Assembly: GCA_021775795.1 (NCBI GenBank)
Contig: JAJFHB010000016.1
Location: 1-5,858, forward strand
Length of the DNA: 5,858 bases
Source of the DNA: Hyphomicrobiales bacterium
GTDB taxonomy: Bacteria; Pseudomonadota; Alphaproteobacteria; Rhizobiales; JAJFHB01
Reading direction: 5' to 3'
Under the pieces are notes generated by a model, which made no database searches, was not told the origin of the DNA, and saw only the letters and a list, made by a program, of their open reading frames with translations. A program made the translations under genes and the position numbers. Below, one piece after another: positions 1 to 5,858 of the stretch (the stretch's first letter is position 1; each line of letters starts with the position of its first letter).

Positions 1-346
1 CAAGCGCCTGGGCGAACAGGCGCCTTGCGTGCACCAGATAGTCCGGCGCGAAATGTGCCCTTCCCTGAACCTTGTAAATGGCTTCAATCAGACCGTCATC
101 ATCAAGCAGTACCCATTCACCGAGTGTCTTGAAGATGCGGCTCGCCATTTCAGCCGCAGCGGCTTTTGTGAACGTAAGGCAGAGAATACGCTCCGGCAAC
201 GTGCCTTTCAGCAACAGGCGAACCACACGGTCTGCAAGGACCCGCGTCTTGCCCGATCCAGCGTTTGCCGACACCCAGGTCGACTGGTTCGGGTCTGAAG
301 CCCGATTTTGCCGGGCGGTCGCCTCGTCTGTCGGATCAATGCTCAT
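1..346 (-). CDS. addA: AddA, double-strand break repair helicase-nuclease subunit (N-terminal 115 codons only)
   Basis: This is the start of the UvrD/RecB-family (superfamily 1A) helicase subunit of AddAB, which unwinds and degrades broken DNA ends to load RecA. The gene runs off the low-coordinate edge of the window, so only the beginning of helicase domain 1A is seen. Read on the minus strand from ATG at 346, it shows a Q-motif-like glutamine at residue 13, a clear Walker A (ANAGSGKT, residues 27-34, with K33 and T34) and motif Ia (LTFTKAAAAEM, residues 57-67). These are characteristic of the alphaproteobacterial AddA family. Full-length relatives are about 1100-1200 residues and end in a RecB-type nuclease domain, which should lie outside the window. 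The start codon overlaps the addB stop as ATGA. There is no convincing Shine-Dalgarno upstream, which suggests translation coupled to addB. Identification is firm; integrity of the rest cannot be judged. Confidence 0.95.
   Translation of the reverse strand, partial: MSIDPTDEATARQNRASDPNQSTWVSANAGSGKTRVLADRVVRLLLKGTLPERILCLTFTKAAAAEMASRIFKTLGEWVLLDDDGLIEAIYKVQGRAHFAPDYLVHARRLFAQAL
343..346 (-). other. ATGA stop-start overlap, addB to addA
   Basis: The addB stop TGA overlaps the addA ATG by 4 nt, and no clear Shine-Dalgarno precedes addA. Coupled translation would favour equal production of the two subunits of the AddAB heterodimer. Confidence 0.9.
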
Positions 347-3300
347 GACACCGCGTCTTGTCGTTGGGTGCGGGACCATTCGAGATAGCGGGAGAGATGG
401 TCAAACTCGCCGGGCCAGCGTTCAAACTCAGGTACCCGGCGGGGCAGATAGGGTGTTTCCTGCTTGTCGAAAATGGCAATGCGCCTCAGCAGACCGTCAA
501 GGCAAGCCTCCGCGAGGTCATTTGCGGTTTCGCGGTTGAGCCCTTTGTATTCGCCAGGCACGGCACCGCCGGACAAGCGCACAAAGACAAGGTCTTCCAC
601 AGTGCTACAATTCTTGTCGGCAAATCCCCCATGGAGGGCAATTACCGCTTCCAGGGGCATCTGTGGGGCAAGGCCACTTGCCATTTGTTTTTCGCTTGGA
701 ACTGCGCCGGTCTTGTAGTCGTAGATTGTCCACCCAGCGCTTCGTATGTCGAGGCGGTCAGCCCGGGCTTTCAACGTAAACGAGCCAGCCGGTGCTTCAA
801 GAACGGTGTGACCCTCGACTTCGGTCAACCGGGATTCCAGATCCAGGGTCGAGAAGCCATCGGTTTCCACGAGCCATTCGGCTATGCGCGTGAAGCGATG
901 CCACCAAAATGCTGCAACTTCGGGAAACTCCAGATAGGCTGCAAACTGTGCCTGTCCGATACTCATTAGGGAACTCAGGGCCAACTCCGCCGGCGTGAAC
1001 GGGCCTTCCCCGGCGTAAAGATGCATGATGGCGTGAATGAGGGAGCCGCGATCAGCAGCGCCTGGCTCGGTCGCCAGCGGGTCTACAGCACCGAGCTTCA
1101 ATATCGACCGGGTAAAGGTGGCGTAGGGATCCCGCACCCACTCTTCAACACGTGTCACACTCATGGAGCGGGGCCGCTTGTCGACGGAAGGCCGCGGCGC
1201 CGGGCGCGCCACCGGTTGCGGCGGGCCTGCCTCGTCCAGCCCCAGAGCCCATGACACCCATCTGTTATCAAGCAACTGCTCGCTATCACCGACGAGCGTT
1301 TGCAAGCGCAACACCCATCGTGAGGGCCCGACAGGTGCGCCATCGACCTTTTCCGACCAGGAGAGATACACGTTCGGTGCGTTTGCTCCCTGAACAAAAT
1401 CATGGGCGGCAAGGCCGGTGCGCCGCTCCGGTGGCTCCAGACCAAAATCACGCCGCATCGGGCGATTGAGAAATGCCCCGGTAGAGGCCGCCCGGGGCCA
1501 GACACCTTCATTGAGGCCGCCGAGGATCATGACGTCGGCGTGCAGGAGACGGGCTTCGAGCGGCCCCCAGATCGCTGCGCGCGCATGAGCTGGCCGGCGC
1601 GGGCGCACCAATCGTCCCTGGATCAGATTGGCGAAAAAGGCTCCATACTCGGTCCTGCTCAACCGTGGCACGAGATCCGGGCAATCCAGAATTGCGGCAA
1701 ACAGACCACCGAGAGCCTCGCCGCCTTCGCCGTTCCAGATTACCGGTGCATCACTGTCAGCGAGCGCGGTCAACGCTTCAAGGACTTGAATGTGCGCGGT
1801 TACAGCATCGATTGGAGGAGCGGACAGGGCATTCTCCAGGGCGCTTTCAAAGGGTGCCAACAGTTGCTCAACATCAACGAGAAATTCTGAAAGGCCCTGC
1901 CATTCGTCTTGCCGCAAATTCTTGACCGCGCGGTGCACATGGGCATTTTCGTCCGCCGCCTTTTCCCGGGCAATGTGTAACGCCGTTGCGATGGATGAAA
2001 ATCCGCGCGGCGACAATGAACCTCTAAGTGCTGCAAGTTCCAGCAAACGGGTGTTGTGCAGCACCTCGGTGCGTTCACGCCCAAGAGTGACGAGTGGATG
2101 CTTCAGCAGCGCCAGCAGTTCAACCGGCGCCCAGGAAGCGGCAGCCGCTTCCACAACCAGCAGGGCGAGGCTGCCCTGAGGCATGGCGTGCAAAGGCAGG
2201 CCGGCGGAATCATCAACGGCAACACCCCAGCGCAGCAGCTCCGAGGCAACCCGGCGTGCAAGCCCGCGGTCCGGGGTGACGAGGGCCACAGTGTTATCGG
2301 GCGCCTCCAAAGCTTCACGCATAACAAGAGCAATTGCCAGGGCCTCTTCCCGTTGCGCTGGAGCAACGATCATCGCCACACCGTCAAGCCCCTTCGGGAT
2401 TTCAGCTGTAGCCTGCGTGCCGACCTCACTGACCCAGGCATCGGTTGTGACGGCTGGACGCACAACCTCACTGATAAACCTGCTTCTCCGGGCAAGTGGT
2501 TCGCTGGCTTCGACGCCAGGAAGAACGTTCACATGCTCTCTCGTGACACCAAGACGCTCAAGAAGCTGTTTCATGCCAAACTGCGGATGGTTCGGCTCCA
2601 CCGCATTCCAGCCCACCGTATCCATGTGCAGATCAAGGCCCGGCAACACGATGGCACCGCGGTCCATCCCTGCAACCGCTTGCAGGAGTTCCGCTGTCGC
2701 TGGAATACTGCCCGTTGAGCCTGCAGCGATTACAGGGCCTGCTGGTGCCTCCTCGCGCAGCATTTTCGCCTGAGATTTCAGCAACAGATTTCGGCGGTGC
2801 ATGGGGTTGATCAAACCCCGCACCTCCATTTCACGCGGCAGGTCCGTCCTCAGCAGATCAAGAAAATCGAGCGTGTCCTGCCAGTGCTCGGAGAACTCTT
2901 CCGAGACGAGGGCTTCCAGAGAAGACCAGTCAGCCTGTTCTGTCTCCACGGCATCGATAAGGCCGGCAAGCTCTTGTGCCAGATAGGCTGCCTGGGCAGG
3001 TGAGTGAATGCGCGCCTCCGTCCGCGTGCGGGCCCGGCGTTCCCAATCAAGAATGAAGCGGGTGAGCAGCAACTGCCGCTCAACACCTGAAATCGCCGGT
3101 GGCAGGTCGAGAATACTTTCGAGAGCCTCTGCATCCGCTTCACCGACGACCAGGAGTTCATCCTCGTCAACATCTCCAAGCGGCGAAATTCGCGGCAGAA
3201 GCTGAGCATTTGCGGGCGACAATTCGACAAACGCCTGTGCCAGAGCGCGGGTGGCGCGGCGGGTCGGCAGAAACAGGCGGTAGTCCATCAGAGCGACAGG

Positions 3301-3426
3301 ATCAGGCTCCGGCAGCGCTTCATGGGGAAAGCCGCCGGCGAGAATTGCCGCCGCCAGCTCGCGCAAAAACGGGACGCCGGGCGGCACCGTGAATATGCGT
3401 GTACCCGACCCGCTTGCGGTCATCAT
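343..3426 (-). CDS. addB: AddB, double-strand break repair nuclease subunit, alphaproteobacterial type
   Basis: AddB is the partner of AddA in the cytoplasmic helicase-nuclease that resects double-strand breaks. The protein has 1027 residues, close to the usual roughly 1000-1050 of alphaproteobacterial AddB. The N-terminal and middle parts resemble an inactivated SF1 helicase: they contain IAAGSTGSIPAT (233-244), LVTPDRGLARRV (382-393), WGPLEARLL (620-628) and GGLNEGVWP (636-644), which are typical of this family, but the extreme N-terminus (FTVPPGVPFL, 12-21) has no Walker A. The C-terminal PD-(D/E)XK nuclease domain begins around SVTRVEEWVRDPYA (756-769). Its catalytic set is H798 (GSLIH), D890 (KARADRLD), D903-Y-K905 (DYKTG) and Q922/E926 (QMPLE), so nuclease activity is expected. 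Only three cysteines are present (near 582, 940 and 975), so the four-cysteine Fe-S cluster of Bacillus AddB is absent. The start follows murU by 24 nt and the stop overlaps the addA start. Two tandem ATG codons are possible starts. Confidence 0.96.
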   Translation of the reverse strand: MMTASGSGTRIFTVPPGVPFLRELAAAILAGGFPHEALPEPDPVALMDYRLFLPTRRATRALAQAFVELSPANAQLLPRISPLGDVDEDELLVVGEADAEALESILDLPPAISGVERQLLLTRFILDWERRARTRTEARIHSPAQAAYLAQELAGLIDAVETEQADWSSLEALVSEEFSEHWQDTLDFLDLLRTDLPREMEVRGLINPMHRRNLLLKSQAKMLREEAPAGPVIAAGSTGSIPATAELLQAVAGMDRGAIVLPGLDLHMDTVGWNAVEPNHPQFGMKQLLERLGVTREHVNVLPGVEASEPLARRSRFISEVVRPAVTTDAWVSEVGTQATAEIPKGLDGVAMIVAPAQREEALAIALVMREALEAPDNTVALVTPDRGLARRVASELLRWGVAVDDSAGLPLHAMPQGSLALLVVEAAAASWAPVELLALLKHPLVTLGRERTEVLHNTRLLELAALRGSLSPRGFSSIATALHIAREKAADENAHVHRAVKNLRQDEWQGLSEFLVDVEQLLAPFESALENALSAPPIDAVTAHIQVLEALTALADSDAPVIWNGEGGEALGGLFAAILDCPDLVPRLSRTEYGAFFANLIQGRLVRPRRPAHARAAIWGPLEARLLHADVMILGGLNEGVWPRAASTGAFLNRPMRRDFGLEPPERRTGLAAHDFVQGANAPNVYLSWSEKVDGAPVGPSRWVLRLQTLVGDSEQLLDNRWVSWALGLDEAGPPQPVARPAPRPSVDKRPRSMSVTRVEEWVRDPYATFTRSILKLGAVDPLATEPGAADRGSLIHAIMHLYAGEGPFTPAELALSSLMSIGQAQFAAYLEFPEVAAFWWHRFTRIAEWLVETDGFSTLDLESRLTEVEGHTVLEAPAGSFTLKARADRLDIRSAGWTIYDYKTGAVPSEKQMASGLAPQMPLEAVIALHGGFADKNCSTVEDLVFVRLSGGAVPGEYKGLNRETANDLAEACLDGLLRRIAIFDKQETPYLPRRVPEFERWPGEFDHLSRYLEWSRTQRQDAVS

Positions 3427-3430
3427 CTTT

Positions 3431-3434
3431 TCCC
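3431..3434 (-). promoter_or_regulatory. Weak Shine-Dalgarno site for addB, with two candidate ATG starts
   Basis: GGGA on the minus strand is followed by AAAG and then two tandem ATG codons at 3426 and 3423. Spacing is 4 nt to the first ATG and 7 nt to the second, so the second ATG is better placed. The difference is a single residue. The 24-nt murU-addB gap contains no terminator-like hairpin, which is consistent with read-through transcription. Confidence 0.5.
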
Positions 3435-3450
3435 AGAGTTTGCCGGTGCT

Positions 3451-4170
3451 TCAGACACCAAGCTCTAACAGTCTCGCCTCAGCATCGGCAAGGGCACCCG
3501 GTGTACCCACATGCATCCATTCTCCATCGCCCAGAAGCCCATGGAGCCTGCCGTCTGCAATTGCCCGGTCCCAGAGAAGGTTCATGGAAAAAGGCTCATC
3601 CGGCGCGTTCTCAAACAATCGCGGATGCACCAGATAGATGCCGGTAGCAACATAAGCCCCACCGGGGCCAGCCTGTGCACGCCTTAGCCGGCCATCTGAA
3701 GCAAGATGAAAGTCACCATCACCTTCATAGCCAAGGGCATCGATCGGAGCCAGCGCCAGCAAACAATCCATCTCATCGTCTCGCCAGGCCGAGCGCAAGG
3801 CCTGCAGAAGTGGCACCGCACCTTCGACCCATAAACTATCGCCATTGGAGACAAAGAATGCGTGGTCTTCAAGATGGGGCAGTGCCTTTTTCAGGCCGCC
3901 TCCCGTATCAAGCAGCTTTTCGCGCTCATCTGAGATGACAATGGCGGGGGCCCGTTGCCGAGCAACATGTGTTTCTATCTGCTCCGCCAGATAGTGCACA
4001 TTGACGACCGCCTTACCCACGCCGGCGCGAAGCATTTGGTCCAAAGCGCGATCCAGAAGCGTTATTCCGCCAACGGAAATCAGGGGTTTGGGCAATGTGT
4101 CTGTAAGTGGCCGCATGCGCGTGCCAAAGCCGGCAGCCAATATCATTCCGGTTTTGCCGACATCGCTCAT
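3451..4170 (-). CDS. murU: MurU-like N-acetylmuramate alpha-1-phosphate uridylyltransferase (sugar nucleotidyltransferase)
   Basis: This 239-residue protein is a compact GT-A-fold NTP-sugar nucleotidyltransferase, the size of MurU. MurU converts MurNAc-1-phosphate and UTP to UDP-MurNAc in peptidoglycan recycling. The sequence shows the signature loop LAAGFGTRMRP (11-21), the catalytic PKP lysine (K28), VNVHYL (56-61), the sugar/nucleotide-binding LLDTGGG (86-92) and the metal-binding SNGDSLW (108-114, D111). Near the C-terminus the motif reads WMHVGTP, with H220 where RmlA and Pseudomonas MurU carry an Asp. The start ATG at 4170 overlaps the stop of the kinase fusion as ATGA, and a weak GGGAAG lies about 10 nt upstream. 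The adjacent AmgK-like kinase supplies the sugar-1-phosphate this enzyme would use, and this supports MurU over mannose-1-phosphate guanylyltransferase or glucose-1-phosphate thymidylyltransferase. Substrate is inferred from context; the family assignment is secure. Confidence 0.88.
   Translation of the reverse strand: MSDVGKTGMILAAGFGTRMRPLTDTLPKPLISVGGITLLDRALDQMLRAGVGKAVVNVHYLAEQIETHVARQRAPAIVISDEREKLLDTGGGLKKALPHLEDHAFFVSNGDSLWVEGAVPLLQALRSAWRDDEMDCLLALAPIDALGYEGDGDFHLASDGRLRRAQAGPGGAYVATGIYLVHPRLFENAPDEPFSMNLLWDRAIADGRLHGLLGDGEWMHVGTPGALADAEARLLELGV
4167..4170 (-). other. ATGA stop-start overlap, tsaE-amgK fusion to murU
   Basis: The TGA ending the fusion gene shares bases with the ATG of the nucleotidyltransferase. 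This 4-nt overlap is the classic arrangement for translational coupling by terminating and re-initiating ribosomes. It would tie the amount of the second recycling enzyme to that of the kinase. Confidence 0.9.
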
Positions 4171-5747
4171 ATCAAACCCGCTTCCCGGCGCGCTGCCTCA
4201 GCTTTTCGATCCTCGTGAGGCAGGTTGAGGTCAAACCAAACTTTGAGCCCGTGCAATCGCGGATGCTTCAGGTTTCGCTCCAGATATTCCGAAACCCGCG
4301 GCAGGTGACGCAGATAGTGCGGCTTGCCGTCCCGGGCTTTCAGGCGGGCAAATATTCCCAGTATTTTCGTGGCCCGCTGGGCCCCCATGATGGCGTAGTC
4401 GAGGGCAAAGGCTTCCGCCTCAAACGCGGGGTCACGGGCACCACGCTGCGTTACATAGTGCGTGTAATAGCGGCTTTCTCGCTCCTGCGGCACATCGATC
4501 CGTGCATCCTGCAGCAATGACACAAGATCGTAGGCAGGCGGCCCCATCACCGCATCCTGAAAATCAAGCAGTCCGATGCGCCTGACGCCTGAACGTTTTG
4601 GCAGCCACATCAGGTTTGGCGAATGATAATCACGCAATGCCCACACAGGCGGGGCGCCATCGAGACGGGCAAAGGCTGATTGCCAAAGGCTGTGGAACTC
4701 CCGCCGCTCCGCGGGAGACAAGGGATCCTTTTGCAGCAGCGGCCAGAACCAGTCGAGCAGCAGTTCCGTTTCTATATGAAGTGCTGCATCATCATAGGGC
4801 GGTACATGATAGGCCTCTGCCCCTTCCACAGGGCATTCCACCGGGCACCCAAGCACCGCCAACTCGACAAGAACATCGCACGAAACCTCATAGGCCGTTT
4901 CGCTGTCGGCACTACCCCGATCAAGGCTGCCGAAAACGTCGTCGCCAAAATCTTCAATCAGCAGAAATCCCTGTTCAAGATCGGCGGTGTAAATCTTCGG
5001 CGCACTCAGCCCAAGGGCGTTCAATGCCTCGGCAAGAGCAGCAAAACTCACAACGTCGTCTGCAATGTGAGCGATTTCGCTGTATGGCTTCCCATTCCTG
5101 ATCGGAACGGCATCGCTTCGGGGCGGCATGTCCATGAAGATTGCGCCCTTCCCGCCAGGCCCGGCCAGACGTTCGTAGCGGCGCGATGAAGCATCACCCT
5201 GGAAAAACATGCGGTCACATGAAGCGTAGCTACTGTCGGAAATGAACCGATGAGCGGCAACGAGGCGCGCGAGTTTGCCTACCCAGGCGCCATGACCGGT
5301 GAGCACCGCCAGGCGCACATTTTCATCGTGGCCGATGGCAAGATTGATGCTCAAACGGTCCTCTGGAACATGCTCGCCCAACCTTGTCGCCCACTCCATG
5401 AGCACAGCGCTGCGTTCCATGGCATCGTCGAGACCGAGTTCATAGATTTCCTCTGCCGACTGCAGTCGATAGAAATCGAAGTGCGAAACAGGTACACGCG
5501 TCTGGTCGTAGGGCTGGAGGAGCGTAAATGTCGGACTTGGCACTTCTATGAGTTCGCCTGCCGGTGCCAGAGCATTGATGATGGCCCGCGCCAGCGTTGT
5601 CTTGCCTGCCCCCAAGTCGCCGGACAGTTCCAGAACATCTCCTGCCGTCAGGAACAGCGCCAATTCAGCGCCCAGGCCTGCGGTTGCGACCTCATTTTCA
5701 AGAGTAACTGACCAGGTCCCGGGCTTGCTGTTTGCAAAAACAGTCAC
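4167..5747 (-). CDS. TsaE-AmgK fusion: t6A tRNA-modification ATPase joined to an N-acetylmuramate/N-acetylglucosamine kinase
   Basis: A single 526-residue reading frame carries two domains. Residues about 10-155 are TsaE, the ATPase that with TsaB and TsaD drives threonylcarbamoylation of A37 in ANN-decoding tRNAs. They show Walker A GDLGAGKTT (43-51, K49/T50), SPTF (71-74), HFDFYRL (89-95, D91) and MEWATRLGEHVPEDRL (117-132). Residues about 175-520 are an aminoglycoside-phosphotransferase-fold kinase of the AmgK type, which phosphorylates the anomeric hydroxyl of MurNAc or GlcNAc. They show FFQGDASSRRYERL (181-194), LLIEDFGDD (262-270), the catalytic LRDYHSPNLMWL (371-382, with D373, H375 and N378) and metal-binding LLDFQDAVMGPPAYDL (393-408, D395). 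Both halves keep their active-site residues, so both are probably functional. The start is GTG at 5747, supported by a well-spaced AGGA. The next gene, murU-like, overlaps by 4 nt and supplies the following step of the recycling route. Such fusions are known in Alphaproteobacteria. The exact kinase substrate is inferred. Confidence 0.93.
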   Translation of the reverse strand: MTVFANSKPGTWSVTLENEVATAGLGAELALFLTAGDVLELSGDLGAGKTTLARAIINALAPAGELIEVPSPTFTLLQPYDQTRVPVSHFDFYRLQSAEEIYELGLDDAMERSAVLMEWATRLGEHVPEDRLSINLAIGHDENVRLAVLTGHGAWVGKLARLVAAHRFISDSSYASCDRMFFQGDASSRRYERLAGPGGKGAIFMDMPPRSDAVPIRNGKPYSEIAHIADDVVSFAALAEALNALGLSAPKIYTADLEQGFLLIEDFGDDVFGSLDRGSADSETAYEVSCDVLVELAVLGCPVECPVEGAEAYHVPPYDDAALHIETELLLDWFWPLLQKDPLSPAERREFHSLWQSAFARLDGAPPVWALRDYHSPNLMWLPKRSGVRRIGLLDFQDAVMGPPAYDLVSLLQDARIDVPQERESRYYTHYVTQRGARDPAFEAEAFALDYAIMGAQRATKILGIFARLKARDGKPHYLRHLPRVSEYLERNLKHPRLHGLKVWFDLNLPHEDRKAEAARREAGLI

Positions 5748-5755
5748 GATTGAAA

Positions 5756-5759
5756 TCCT
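5756..5759 (-). promoter_or_regulatory. Shine-Dalgarno site for the tsaE-amgK fusion gene
   Basis: AGGA on the minus strand lies 8 nt upstream of the GTG at 5747, which is ideal spacing. It supports that GTG as the true start, and the TsaE domain begins immediately after it. The site lies in the 23-nt gap after the upstream stop codon. No promoter or terminator hairpin is visible in this gap. Confidence 0.7.
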
Positions 5760-5770
5760 GGTTCTGCCCG

Positions 5771-5857
5771 TCAGGTGCTGGCGGTTTCTTCGGTGGCATC
5801 GATGACCGTATCCACCGGCACTATTACTTCACCACGATCCTGCGGCACTGGAACCGG
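5771..5857 (-). CDS. C-terminal 28 codons of an unidentified upstream gene (partial)
   Basis: On the minus strand one frame stays open from the window edge (5857) to a TGA at 5773-5771; the other two minus-strand frames hit stops within this stretch. The visible tail is rich in Val, Pro, Thr and acidic residues (DRGEVIVPVDTVIDATEE near the end) and shows no catalytic motif, so the product cannot be named from it. In many alphaproteobacterial genomes the gene just upstream of tsaE encodes a PAS-domain sensor histidine kinase, which makes that the leading guess, but from gene order only. The short 23-nt gap to the TsaE fusion suggests co-transcription. Confidence 0.55.
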   Translation of the reverse strand, partial: PVPVPQDRGEVIVPVDTVIDATEETAST

Positions 5858-5858
5858 C

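Noticed and set aside
2056..2718. Open plus-strand frame of 220 codons opposite addB, with similar long plus-strand frames at 78-539, 358-969, 1402-1890 and 2183-2773
   Set aside because: They lie entirely antisense to well-supported addB or addA coding sequence, their translations are Arg/Ser/Pro-rich and resemble no family I know, and such open antisense frames are common in GC-rich DNA.
2850..3230. Minus-strand open frame of 126 codons in a second frame within addB (also 1161-1511, 1800-2084 and 2103-2366)
   Set aside because: The addB frame is continuous through these positions with family motifs on either side, so these are alternate-frame by-products rather than overlapping genes or signs of a frameshift.
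4598..5189. Overlapping plus-strand open frames opposite the TsaE-AmgK fusion (also 5250-5711 and 5548-5805)
   Set aside because: These are shadows of a gene whose motifs are conserved across both domains. Their translations are low-complexity and lack recognisable domains or convincing ribosome sites.
5250..5320. Possible break or mis-assembly at the TsaE-kinase junction
   Set aside because: The frame is continuous without a stop, both domains are complete, and this domain order is known in Alphaproteobacteria, so a genuine fusion is the simpler reading.
5748..5770. Intergenic gap before the TsaE fusion as a possible promoter, terminator or small RNA
   Set aside because: It is only 23 nt long, contains a Shine-Dalgarno, and shows no inverted repeat with a T-tract and no room for a full promoter.

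Overview
The window is a compact, one-directional stretch of chromosomal genes, all on the minus strand. It carries a gene order typical of Alphaproteobacteria: tsaE fused to an amgK-type sugar kinase, then murU, addB and addA. The fused TsaE/phosphotransferase, the alphaproteobacterial form of AddB and the moderately high GC (roughly 58-60% by eye) suggest an alphaproteobacterium, probably of the Rhizobiales type. The sequence alone does not fix a genus.

In transcription order (high to low coordinates) the layout is as follows. The last 28 codons of an unidentified upstream gene end at 5771. A 23-nt gap holding a good Shine-Dalgarno follows. Next is a 526-residue fusion of TsaE (the ATPase of tRNA t6A37 synthesis) and an AmgK-like N-acetylmuramate/N-acetylglucosamine kinase (5747-4167). 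A MurU-like nucleotidyltransferase (4170-3451) starts inside the stop codon of the fusion gene. After a 24-nt gap comes addB (3426-343), and then addA (from 346 to beyond the window edge), which starts inside the addB stop codon. Two ATGA overlaps and gaps of no more than 24 nt indicate one operon. There is no non-coding stretch longer than 24 nt, and I see no terminator, RNA gene, mobile element, repeat array or CRISPR.

Functionally, the kinase and nucleotidyltransferase form two consecutive steps of the anabolic cell-wall recycling route (MurNAc to MurNAc-1-phosphate to UDP-MurNAc), which bypasses the fosfomycin-sensitive MurA step. AddA and AddB together form the helicase-nuclease that processes double-strand DNA breaks for RecA. 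TsaE serves universal tRNA modification. The operon therefore co-expresses three housekeeping functions with no obvious common pathway.

I found no evidence of a previously undescribed system. The points most worth a second look are the TsaE-kinase fusion, a His in place of the expected C-terminal Asp in MurU, the absence of Fe-S cysteines and of a Walker A in AddB, and the ambiguous addB start.
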